Source: Solanum dulcamara
Taxonomy: Eukaryota; Streptophyta; Magnoliopsida; Solanales; Solanaceae
Length of the DNA: 64,000 nt
NCBI RefSeq assembly: GCF_947179165.1
Contig: NC_077237.1
Location: forward strand, 15,585,523-15,649,522
Direction of reading: 5' to 3'
The position numbers and the translations under genes are program-made. Positions within the stretch are counted from its first letter, which is position 1, and the number at the start of each line of letters is the position of its first letter. Positions 50,201-61,026 of the stretch are shown here, in pieces. The notes under the pieces were generated by a model. It searched no databases. It was not told the origin of the DNA and saw nothing but the letters and a program-made list of their open reading frames with translations.

Positions 50201-50983
50201 AAAATAATACGGAATGGACAAAATGATTAAATAATACGGAGTAGATAAATTAATAAAATAATGCAGAATGAACATGCTATTAATTAATTATCATATGTAT
50301 ATATGGGGAAATGGGAAGGGGACAAACATGTTGTATATATTCTAAAAAAAGGAGGGGACAAGCATGGTCTTAAAAAAGGGGGAGGGGACAAGCATGGGAT
50401 TTTTTTATTATAAAGTAGCATGAGTGTGGAATATAATAATGTAGCTGATGGTTAGCTATATTTAAAATAGTTATATGACAACAAGAATTCTAATAAAATA
50501 AAATAATTAACCCGATTATAACTAATTAATTCGAAAACAAGAGCTACTAATTTGCAAAATAATTGATAAAAATAGATTTTGAAACTCCCCTCTTTAGATT
50601 AGTTTTGAATATTCTTAAAAGGTAATAATTATACAAACTATATATATTATCTTAAAACGAATAAAGATGACAAATTTATTTTAAAATAACTTGAAAATCT
50701 TTTGAGTTTTTTTTTATAAAATCTAATTATTTCTATTTATTTGAAAAAGGCTAGAACTAGAATAAGATGGGTAAATGTCAATTAATTAACAAACTTCTTA
50801 ATTGTAACAAAGCAAAATGATTAACTTAGATTTAAACCACTGACTTGAAATATGAGTACATTGATTAAGCCAAACTAATTAGCAAAATTATTTAGTTTAA
50901 AAATCTATTTGAGATGATTTCGAATAATGATAAAAGTAATAATTATAAGTAAAAAGAAAAATATATATTATTACTGAAGAATA

Positions 50984-51010
50984 TTGATATATATATATAT
51001 ATATATATAC
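50984..51010. repeat. (AT)n microsatellite
   Basis: About 11-12 AT units within the giant LTR. Confidence 0.85.
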
Positions 51011-52218
51011 ATATGCCAAAATTGCTTTGAAAATAGATTTTTTGCGAACATGTGAAAGGAGAAAGGCCTGAAATTGTAGGTATTTAAGTGATCAGTGATG
51101 TCCCAAAAAAATGAAAAGAATTTCGCCTTTATATAGGATACATGATCATCAGTAGAAAGGAAGTAAATAATTAGAGAGTAAATTAAGGGAGAAATTTTCT
51201 TTAGTTAAAATAGAGAATCAAGAAATCATATCATCAAGCAAACATGAACATATTTATAAGGTAGGAGAATCAATTAAACGTAGTAATTTAATCAACCAAA
51301 GATTACCATAAGCACGGAATCTATGCTATGGTGGATCAAACGACACAAGACTCCAACAATTTCATAATTAGCACATCAAGGAAATTGTTATGAATTTAAC
51401 TTGTGATGAACAAGAGATGAACTACGCAAAGGCACCAAGTAATCAACTTTAAGGCACTATAAGTGTCTGAAGCATACGAATTTTAACTTAAGGGCAGCAC
51501 TTTCAGTCCAAGAAGGGTATTTCTAACACTAATGTAAGCACAACACTTAAATATGTCGAAGCATGTAGTGCTCAATCAATAACAACAGAACATTAGGATA
51601 AAAAATAAAATCAGTAACATTTAAGGATGACTTCACACAATCATTGAGACATGAATGGATAAAAACAAATAAGAACTAGACACTACATTCATCTCAAATC
51701 AAGTCTTAAAACCTGTCAAGTAAGAAAAAGAGGTAAACAATTGAGAACTGAAACATGAAAATATCATACCGGAGATGAACTCTCGAAACCTGCTCACAAA
51801 GAACAAGTACAATGGTTTGGACCTGATATTTCAAGTCTTTTCTGGTTGATGCTTCGACGCTGTTGTGCCGCGTTGCAGTCGGTGCGTCATTTTTGTCGAG
51901 TTGTCGTTCGTCGATGAAGTCGTTGTTGCGGCGGAGGAGGAGAGGACAGTGACGAGGGGTCATGGTTGCCATCTTCAGTCTTGCCATTGCTGCAGCTGGT
52001 GACAGAGAAGCTGTCGTTGCTGCAGCTGGTGGCAGAGAGGCTGTCGCTGCTGCCTGGATCTCGTCGAAAAACGGGGGTCGCTGGAGCTGCTGCCACCATT
52101 GTTGCGCTGTTGGAAGCGCAGTAAAGAGGAGAGAAGAGGGAACGTGCGTGAAAGAGAGAGAGATAGTGTGGTGGTGGTTGTGCGTGGGAGAGATGAGGGG
52201 AGGCGGCGTCGTTGTCTT

Positions 52219-52616
52219 TGTAAAGATTTTAGAGAATGAGAAGCTGAAGATAAAGAGAATTTTCTGTGTGTATTTTCATCAAAATATATATGTACTTATA
52301 TACAAGTTTCTGCAACCAAGTGTAATATAGACAAAGAAAAATGGGTTGGTTTTGTCATATTCTAACTTGTCATTGCTTTATTTTATTTACCCATAACTAT
52401 ATGGGCATAGTCATATTTTAATTTGGTTGTGTTGTATGGACAGGATGAATCCATTTGTAGGGACAGGATGAGGCCACGTGGGGGAAGATCATATCATCAG
52501 AAGAAGCTGAAGAGTCTTCTAGACTTGAGGCTTCCGTCTTCTTCTTCACTCTTCTTCTCATTTTTCTTCTTCACTTTTCTTCTTCATTCTTCGTTTGCTG
52601 TCTCCTTTCTCCAACA
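52219..52616 (-). repeat. Copia 3' LTR (398 bp)
   Basis: Minus strand TGTTGGAGAAAGGAGACAGC ... AAAATCTTTACA. It differs from the 5' LTR at two sites, both g here versus a there on the plus strand (atgggttgg vs atggattgg; cattgcttt vs cattacttt). Confidence 0.97.
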
Positions 52617-55350
52617 TCCCCCCTCAAGTTGGAGGGGAGATTCATGACCCCCAACTTGTGTAAGAGCGCACGGTGAGAAACCCCAGAGAGGGGTTTGGTG
52701 AATAGATCGGCAAGTTGATCCTTAGAGGGAACAAAGGAAAGAGTAATCAGCCCGGATTGAAATTGTTGGCGCACAAAATGACAGTCCAATTCAACATGTT
52801 TGGTGCGTTCGTGGAAGACTGGGTTTCGAGCGATATGGATGGCAGCTTGACTATCAGAGTGCAGCGGAATTGGGAGCGAAATTGGAGCAGAAAGGTCCTC
52901 AATAAGACGAACCAACCAAGTGAGTTCAGCGACAACACGACGCATGGACCGATATTTTGCTTCTGCGGAGGACAAGGATATGGAGGCTTGTTTCTTCGAT
53001 TTCCAAGAGATGGGGGCACCTCCGAGGGTAATGAAAAATCCACTAACTGATCTACGAGAATCCTTACATGAAGCCCAGTCCGCATCGCAAAAAGCCAGTA
53101 AAGAGAAGTATGAAGTGGAAGATAGTAGTATGCCTTGACCCGGATCTGAGCTCAGATATCGTAAAACTCGTAAAGTAGCCGAGAAATGTGATAAACATGG
53201 TCGTTGCATGTATTGACTCAGAGCAAGAACAGCAAATGACAAATCTGGGCGAGTGTTGGTCAAATAATTCAGCTTGCCTATCAAGTGTCGATAAAGGGTG
53301 GGGTTATCCAAGCGAGGACTATCATCTGCGCGAAGCTTGGAGGAGGGATCCAGTGGAGAATGAACTGCAGGCAGATGAGATACATTGAAGTCATGAAGCA
53401 GATCCATGGTAATTTTGCGTTGATTGACAATGAAGCCATGGTCTTCGCGCAAAATTTCCATGCCAAGGAAGTGGTGAATTTCTCCCAGGTTCTTAATTTT
53501 GAATTCTGTATTGAGGAAGCATTTGATATTCTCGAGTTCATGCAGATCATCTCCTGTGAGAAGAATATCGTCGACATACACTGCTAGGATGGAAATTAGT
53601 GGCCCAGTGTGTTTAAAAAAGAAGGAGTAATCGTTGAAAGAAGAGGAATAACCTTTGAAAGCCAAAGCTCCTGCAAGCCGAGCATACCACTGCCGTGAAG
53701 CTTGATTTAAACCATATAGAGACCTTTTCAGAAGACAGACATGGTTAGGACTAGGAGGTGTCAGCCCTGGGGGAAATTTCATAAAGACCTCTTCTTGGAG
53801 GTCACCATGCAAGAACGCATTGTTGACATCTAGTTGCGAAACAGACCACCTCCTCTTAGCAGCAATGGTAAGTAAGCACCGTATAGTGGTCATTTTCACA
53901 ACAGGTGAGAATGTCTCTCCATAATCTATACCTTCCCTTTGTATATTCCCCCTCACAACTAGTCGTGCCTTTAATCTTTCAATACTACCATCAGAGAGAT
54001 GCTTTATCTTGTATACCCATTTGCAGGGTAAAGCTCTTTTTCCTTTAGGTAGCAAGACAACATCCCAGGTTTGATTGGTCTCCAAGGCTTGAATCTCTGA
54101 GTTCATGGCTTCCTTCCATTCTGGATGTTGAGAGGCCTGGTGAAAGCAGCTAGGCTCAGTAACATTGGAAAGGGAATGGAGTAGTTGCTGATTATTGAGG
54201 GATAAGGAGGAGAAAACATATCTCTTAGCCTTAGGAGAGTGATCAAAGAAAGTTGTCCATGGATCAGTGAGTATCATACTATTGCAAATGTAGTCTTTTA
54301 GATATGCAGGCTCATGAGATATTCTACCAGACCTTCTTGGTAGAGCTGTTATAGGGACAGGAGGGGAAGTATCTGATGTAGTAGAGCTTGGATAAGCATG
54401 TTCAAGTTGTGGTGATATAGGTTGTTCAGTAGGGGTTTGCTGAGAGGGACTCAGTGACAGATTAGGAAGTATAGATTCAGGATGTGGACTATAGCCAGAG
54501 GCAATATGTGGAGATTCTGAGGGTGTGACTGGGTAGGAACAATCATTTACAGGTTGAGCTGAGTGATTGTGGAGTGATAAATCAGAATGATGATCTGAGG
54601 AAGAGGGGGAGTTGAAAAAAATAGGTGTGTGTGAGCTCTCAGATGAGTTGAAAGGAAAATGTGATTCATGGAATCTCACATCCCTAGATACAAATACTTT
54701 CCTTTTATCAAGAGACAACAATTTATATCCTTTCTGTTGTAAAGGATATCCTAGTAAAACACAAGCAGTAGCCTTTTCATCAAACTTGTTTCTTCCCTGT
54801 CCCAGGGTGGAAGCATAGCACAGACACCCAAAGTTCCTCAAATGATCATATGTTGGTTTCTGTCTAAGCAATATTTCATAAGGTGTAACTCCCTTTAGAA
54901 CACTAGATGGCAGCCTATTGATGATATGAGTAGCAGTTAAGATGGATTCTCCCCAGTAGCACATAGGTAATTTGGATTGAAACATCAGCCCTCTTGCAAT
55001 CTCTAATAGGTGTCTATGTTTTCTCTCAACAGTTCCATTTTGTTGAGGTGTAGCTACACATGACAATTGATGCAAAATCCCCTGAGAAGCAAGAAATGCT
55101 GATTCTTGTGTGCCTTTCCCCAATTCCAAAGCATTATCAGATCTGATCATCTTAACCTTTACATTGAATTGTCTTTCTACCATAGATAGAAAACTTTTCA
55201 GTACAGGAAAAGCATTACTCTTAGTACTCAGTAAGAATGTCCATGTACCTCTACTGAAATCATCTACTATGGTGAGGAAGAACCTGAAACCATTGTAAGT
55301 ATTACACTTGTATGGTCCCCAAGTATCTATATGAATAAGGTCAAAATGTG
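52571..55350 (-). pseudogene. Copia integrase C-half, reverse transcriptase and RNase H
   Basis: After the frameshift near 55,350 the frame is open to 52,571; the 870-codon part from the internal ATG at 55,183 is intact. In that part the integrase Asp (RSDNALE, residue ~16) and Glu (TVERKH, ~53) are present. RT spans roughly residues 380-620, with [22 protein letters not shown] and the catalytic YVDD near 535. RNase H follows, with [14 protein letters not shown] (~735) and [11 protein letters not shown]. The frame runs through the polypurine tract and stops 15 codons inside the 3' LTR. Confidence 0.95.
52617..52627 (-). other. Copia polypurine tract
   Basis: Minus-strand ttgagggggga abuts the 3' LTR start. 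Confidence 0.85.
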
Positions 55351-56103
55351 CTTGGATTTTATGCTGCTGGTAGGAAAAGGTTGTCTAGTTTGCTTAGCTC
55401 TAGGACAAATGTCACAAATAAAATTGGAGTTGGATTCATTAGGGAGAAAACTTAAATGTTTCATTGCTGAAAATGGGATATGTCCCAACCTCACATGCCA
55501 GAGCTTTACATTAGGTGCAGCATTAACATAAACTGAATCAAAATCTGGAACTGAGATGGGATTTCTTCCTTTTGGGATTGAAAATACATCATTTGAATTG
55601 AAAACATTTCTACACTTGTCACTATTAGAATTCAACAAATAGAGACCCTCTCTAACTTCACCAAAAACTTGAGGACTCTTCACTGAAAGGTCCTGCAAGA
55701 AACATCTATTAGCAGTGAACAGGACATCATATTGAAACTGGACACAAAACTTATGAATTGACAGTAAATTGTACTTAAAATCTGGCACAAGTAACACATC
55801 AGTTATGACATGTCCTGGCAGGATGGAGATGCTGCCAATATGGGTCACACTTACCTTGAAAGAATTAGGTAGATTAATGTTCAAAGGCACAGGGAGAGGT
55901 TTTAGAAACAAAAAGGAGTTGGGATCAAAACACATGTGTTCTGAAGCTCCTGAATCAATTATCCAGGAATTCTGTTTAAGGTTAATGAATACAGAATTTG
56001 AGTATTTAAGAATGGTACCAGCTACTGCATTTGCATTGATTCCTGTGTTTGTCAATTTACTTTGCTTGTACATTTCCATCATCTCTGCAATCTATTGTTT
56101 GCT
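55327..56103 (-). pseudogene. Copia protease and integrase N-half
   Basis: Open from just after the TAG near 56,094 to a frame break near 55,350. It carries the aspartic protease motif WIIDSGASEHMC (~55,945), the GAG-pre-integrase zinc region LWHVRLGHIPFSAMKHL and [15 protein letters not shown] one-base loss near 55,345-55,350 shifts the frame into the following integrase core. Confidence 0.92.
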
Positions 56104-57264
56104 ATACTGTTTTTCAAAATCTCCATCATTTACTGCAAAATCTGTCCTCCCAATGTCTTCATTTTTCTGCTGAGTTAAACTTGCATTTGCTTTAACCTGA
56201 GGCTGATAGTTCCTGGAGTTAGTGAACTCAAAGTCTGCAGGGAACCCATGCAGCCTGTAGCAATCATCATGCAGATGTCCTGTTTTCCCACAATAAGTGC
56301 ATGACAGATTTGGATCATACCTTTTCTTACCCTTAAACTTGTTTTGTAGGTTGTCAGATCTCTGGTTTTGGTTTGGGTTACCATACTTCTGATATCTGTT
56401 TGTTCCTTTCATTGGTTGATATCTGAGCCTCTGTGCATATCTCCCCTGTCCATTAGCCATGAATGCTGCAAACTCAGCAATTAGCTTATTGTTTGCCTGG
56501 TTTGCTTGGCCTACTGCCATAAATGATCCAGAATCAGAAGTGACACTTGTGTTTGCATATACTTCCCTTTGGTTCTCATCCTGCAAGAGTAAGGAATATG
56601 CAACATCTATTCCAGGTAATGGATTCATCATAAGTATGTTTCCCCTTGCCTGAGTATATATATCATTCAGTCCCATCAGAAATTGAATCAATCTTTGATC
56701 TTCCAGTGATTTTGTTAACTTTGCTTTCCCATCACAGGTGCATTCACATGAGCAACAGGCAATCGCATTCATCCCATCTAATTCATCCCATAATCTCTTG
56801 ACCTTGGTGAAGTAACCTGCAATGTCACTATTGCCTTGTACTAATCCTGTTAATTCCTTTTGCAGATGATAGAGTTTGGCACCATTTGATTTGCCAAATC
56901 TCTGCTCCAGGCTGTCCCAAAGTTATTTTGCAGTTTTGGAACTCATTACACTATCTGCAATATCCTTAGATAATGCATTTGATATCCAACATATAATCAT
57001 GTCATTGACACAATTCCATTGCTCAAAATCTGCAGATCTTAGGTCTGGAACCTTGCAAGTTCCATTGATAAAACCAAGTTTTCTCTTGGCTGATAGAGAT
57101 AGAAGGATAGATCTTCTCCAACCTGGGTATCCTCTTCCATCAAAAACACTGTTGACTAGAATCATACCAGGTGAATCTGAATTGCTTAAGTAATAGGGAT
57201 GGTTGTTTTCATATATGATTCCTTTTTCACCACTGTCTAATTTGATTTCAGTTGTTTCAGGCAT
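56092..57264 (-). pseudogene. Copia gag with two nonsense codons
   Basis: The ATG at 57,264 gives MPETTEIKLDSGEKG, about 60 bp downstream of the primer site. The Gag N-terminus (YPGWRRSILLSLSAKRKL) is followed by a TAA at ~56,923-56,925, most simply a CAA-to-TAA change. The frame then continues through QRLIQFLMGLNDIY to a CCHC zinc knuckle (CTYCGKTGHLHDDC, ~56,260-56,302). A TAG at ~56,092-56,094 follows, most simply CAG-to-TAG, before protease. Confidence 0.92.
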
Positions 57265-57323
57265 TCTGGAATTTTAAAGATGATTTTGATGATTTGACAC
57301 AGATTTGGATGGAGCTTAGAGGT

Positions 57324-57335
57324 GCTCTGATACCA
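57324..57335 (-). other. Copia primer-binding site (tRNA-iMet)
   Basis: Minus-strand TGGTATCAGAGC immediately follows the 5' LTR end, a perfect match to the usual initiator-Met site. Confidence 0.93.
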
Positions 57336-57733
57336 TGTAAAGATTTTAGAGAATGAGAAGCTGAAGATAAAGAGAATTTTCTGTGTGTATTTTCATCAAA
57401 ATATATATGTACTTATATACAAGTTTCTGCAACCAAGTGTAATATAGACAAAGAAAAATGGATTGGTTTTGTCATATTCTAACTTGTCATTACTTTATTT
57501 TATTTACCCATAACTATATGGGCATAGTCATATTTTAATTTGGTTGTGTTGTATGGACAGGATGAATCCATTTGTAGGGACAGGATGAGGCCACGTGGGG
57601 GAAGATCATATCATCAGAAGAAGCTGAAGAGTCTTCTAGACTTGAGGCTTCCGTCTTCTTCTTCACTCTTCTTCTCATTTTTCTTCTTCACTTTTCTTCT
57701 TCATTCTTCGTTTGCTGTCTCCTTTCTCCAACA
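57336..57733 (-). repeat. Copia 5' LTR (398 bp)
   Basis: Partner of the LTR at 52,219. A TATA-like stretch and a gccacgtggg G-box-like motif (57,590-57,599) lie in its U3 portion, also present in the 3' LTR. Confidence 0.97.
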
Positions 57734-58549
57734 GTCTTCTTCTCCAAAGAAGAAGATGACCAAAAAATGTCCCTTTTTTTGTTTTTTTTTTAAGTTTAGG
57801 TTAGGGTTTGAGTATGAGAAATGAGAGGTTTAATCCTAACCGTTCATAATTTTGATGAACTTTAGATTAGATTTTGGTATTTGATAAAGATGAGATGCAT
57901 GGGTGTGATTAAAATATGGGTTTCAGATTTAAATTAGGCTCAAAATTAAAATGAATTGAAATAAAAACGGTATGCTTAAAATAAAAATGAAGAAAAATTG
58001 AATAAATTGCTATCTAATTAATAACCATAATATATCATGAATTTTATTTAAGTAGTAGTATTTTTATACATGAAGTAGCTCTTTATGTATATGCTACATA
58101 AGTATATGTGTGTATATATTGCGTACGTATATACATACTAAAATAGATACGTAATTAATATAATTAACGAAAATATATAACAAGCTTTATTAAATAATAG
58201 TTTTAATTCACGTGTATAAAACGTATTAAAATAGATACGCCATATGAATAAGTAAATTATAAAATAAACTTAGTTAAGAAATATGTTTTACATATATGCT
58301 AAATAGACGCATGAAAATATTTGAACATATGAGGCTCGTTATTTTTAAAAAATAGAAATAGTAAAGATAATAGTTATAATATTAATAAATAGCAAAATAT
58401 TATAAATTATGAATGTAAAAATATACGTTTTGTTGGGTAAAACTAAGTATAAATTATTTACTTAATAAAGAAATAACTTTGAAAAATATTTATTCATTAA
58501 GATAGTAATGAGAAAATAGTTAAGTGATGATCAAAATTGGGTATCAACA

Positions 58550-58568
58550 GCTGTCCCTTTCTTTGAGT
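58550..58568 (-). other. Polypurine tract of the Tat/Ogre-like element
   Basis: Minus-strand ctcaaagaaagggacagc directly precedes the LTR start TGTTGATACCC. Confidence 0.7.
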
Positions 58569-59418
58569 AGGGTCGATGAAAGAGATTCCGGTCAAAGAAA
58601 ATTGACAAATTTAATTTTGACCGCCCACATTTTCCTTTTTACGAGAGTAGGTTTGGTACGGGTTTTTAGAAAGTTATGACCGAACTTTCGTATCGAGTTT
58701 CTTACGTATCTTAGGTTATATGAGAATTCAAACCACTTGTAGTTCAATATGCTTGATTTAGCGCACGAATTTGAAAGAATTCAAAGCTATCACGGAGTCG
58801 AATTATGGAGGAACCAGAAAGGTTGTGAACGGAATGAGGAGGTTTGTTGGAGTACAGTCGAGTTTTCAACATCAAGCTCGCCTACATATCCTTAAACTTA
58901 GGACTCAGACTGCTTTTAGTTTGACTCAATCGGTTAAAAAGGAAATCTTTTATGCTAAGATCACCTTCGGTTGGGAGGAGTGGCGAATGAATCGAGTATG
59001 AAAAGAAAGACATGTAACTCCTTAGCCATGAGTGTGGTGCACTTCACACCTATAACTAAGAACTTACCCGGACATAATTTCCAAAGCTCTTGGCATACTG
59101 TCACTCAGATTGAGAAGTTGCTTCTGGTGACAAGTTGGAGTTTTTCAGAGCGAAATCAAAACTAATAAACTCAAAGAGATACCACATGTTTTATGGTAGG
59201 AGCGTGGTGTGGTGGAAGTTATCTTTCGACTCGTGTCCCAAAAGCTCCACGATGTGCTGCATTCTTTTGATATCGTCCGTACCTGTGGTTTAATTGAGAA
59301 TCTATCCTCTTGGATGATCTTGCGAAAGACTAAGATAAAAACTCATTAGTAGAAAAAATATAATTCGAAGGGAAGGATAGCGTCGTTACAATGTCGGTGT
59401 GTCAACCTCCTTTGGTTT
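58569..59418. other. 3' non-coding region of the Tat/Ogre-like element, proximal part
   Basis: Contains tttcttacgtatcttaggtt and cgcctacatatcctta, decayed relatives of the cctacgtatc repeats at 63.2-63.5 kb. Open frames here show no domains. Confidence 0.5.
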
Positions 59419-59526
59419 TGACGTAGAGAAATCAAAACGTATTTCCTAAGTTGATGTGATATGCTTCAATTTTGATGTAATATGCAATGAGTTGATATGA
59501 TGCTATATGAAGATAAATTAACGCGA

Positions 59527-59950
59527 TATAAAGATGGCCTCTTGGCAATGGCATGATAATGGCCCTCTCGACAATGATATGATAAATGATGGCCCTTTTG
59601 GCAATGCTGAATGATGGCCCTTTTGGCAATGACATGATGAATGATGGCCCTCTCGGCAATGATATGATAAATGCTGAATGATGGCCCTCTTGGCAATGAT
59701 GAATGATGAATGATGGCCCTCTTGACAATGATAGATGAGGGATGATGGCCCTTTTGGCAATGATAAATGATGAATGATGGCCCTCTCGGCAATGATATGA
59801 TGAATGATGGCCCTCTTGGCAATGATGAATGATGAATGATGGCCCTCTTGGCAATGACAGATGAGAAATAATGGCTCTCTTGGCAATGATAAATGATGAA
59901 TGATGGCCCTCTTGGCAATGATAAATGATGAATGATGGCCCTTTTGGCAA
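59527..59950. repeat. ggccctcttggcaatgat array in copy A
   Basis: About 13 units of roughly 25-40 bp, varying in the number of gatgaat spacers. Periodic open frames on the minus strand in all three phases are artefacts of this array. Confidence 0.88.
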
Positions 59951-60189
59951 TGATATTACCACATCCGGTAATATAATATGAATAAAATAATATCATTATA
60001 TACGACATTAGATCATTGTATACGGCATTACATCATCGCATATGGTATTATATCATAAATAAACAGCCTTAAAGTGGTTCCGAATGACCTTGAGGAGGTT
60101 TTTTTTCTTCTTTTATCTTATTTCCGGTTCCAATTTCTTGTATGCGTCATCGTTTATGGCATTATATCATCATATACGGTATTATAACA

Positions 60190-60605
60190 TAAATGACCCT
60201 CTTGGCAAATGATATTACTACCTCCGATAATATAATACGAATAATAAAATATGAATGGCCCTCTTGGCAATAATATTACCACTTCCGGTAATATAATATG
60301 AATAATAAAATATGAATGTCCCTCTTGGCAATGATATTACCACATCAGGTAATATAATACGAATAATAAAATATGAATGACCCTCTTGGCAATGATATTA
60401 CCACCTCCGGTAATATAATACGGATAATAAGATATGAATGGTCCTCTTGGCAATGATATTACCACCTTTGGTAATATAATACAAATAATAAAAATGAATG
60501 GCCTTCTCGGCAAATGATATTACCACCTCCGATAATATAATACGAATAACAAAATAGGAATGACCCTCTTGACAAGGATATTACCACCTCCGGTAATATA
60601 ATCTA
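60190..60605. repeat. ~60 bp hairpin-unit array in copy A
   Basis: Seven units at ~60 bp spacing (arms start near 60,212, 60,273, 60,333, 60,394, 60,455, 60,516, 60,578). Each carries atattacc-(6 nt)-ggtaatat, an 8 bp inverted repeat. Some units have a broken right arm (gataatat). Confidence 0.88.
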
Positions 60606-61026
60606 AATAAAATAATATCATCATATATGGGATTAGATCATCGTATACGGCATCATATCATTGTATACTGCATTATATCATTGTATGCGCCATTTTACGT
60701 GCCCATTAGACGTCTTTGAGGATGGAGAATATAATTTGATGTCATTATGGACGCTTGCATTGAAAGTAGCTCGTTTGCATTTTCTTGCACTCAAAAGAAA
60801 ACAAGTAATAGACACATTGTCTTTTTTACTGACGACTGAGCAAAAATCTTTAGGAAATTGTTTTGAAAATATGTACAAAGTGCCTGATCACTTTAACATT
60901 AGTGTGTGAATATCATGCTCATTTTCAAACACTTTATATTCATTTTGGCACATGATTTGCTCGAGATTTGAAAGAGGCATTGTTGTTCATATTTTGAACA
61001 CCTCTTTTGTCGTCTGATTAATCCTG

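Larger units (their letters stand above)
52219..57733 (-). mobile_element. Complete, young Ty1/copia retrotransposon (5515 bp)
   Basis: Two 398 bp LTRs (52,219-52,616 and 57,336-57,733) differ at only two positions by direct comparison. A perfect 5 bp target duplication gtctt is at 52,214-52,218 and 57,734-57,738. The primer-binding site, gag, protease, integrase, RT, RNase H and polypurine tract are all present in Copia order on the minus strand. Two nonsense codons and one frameshift make this copy unable to supply its own full polyprotein. Confidence 0.97.
47430..58549 (-). repeat. Giant 3' LTR of a Tat/Ogre-like gypsy element, interrupted by Copia
   Basis: On the minus strand the LTR begins TGTTGATACCCAATTTTG at 58,549, next to a polypurine tract, and ends TTTTTCGACATTAACA at 47,430. 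Removing the nested Copia and its extra 5 bp target copy leaves ~5.6 kb, within the range of Ogre-type LTRs. It is AT-rich and non-coding, with loose repeats of ggcatgattttt (48,600-49,250) and a GC-rich patch at 51,840-52,215 containing a 30 bp tandem duplication (from 51,989). The other LTR lies outside the window, so the limits are inferred. Confidence 0.62.
59419..61026. repeat. Large tandem duplication, copy A (~1.6 kb)
   Basis: Begins at gacgtagagaaatcaaaac and is followed by copy B beginning gacgtagagcaatcaaaac. Each copy holds, in order, an array of ggccctcttggcaatgat units, a unique block with aacagccttaaagtggtt, an array of ~60 bp hairpin units and a block containing tgcccattagacgtctttga. 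Block matches are offset by about 1,418 bp (60,683 vs 62,101). Confidence 0.85.

Noticed and set aside
51962..52330. 122-codon plus-strand frame
   Set aside because: It crosses from the giant LTR into the Copia LTR, so it is a chance join.
59432..60008. Minus-strand open frames of 122-180 codons in all three phases
   Set aside because: Artefacts of the ggccctcttggcaatgat array, which lacks stops in these phases.
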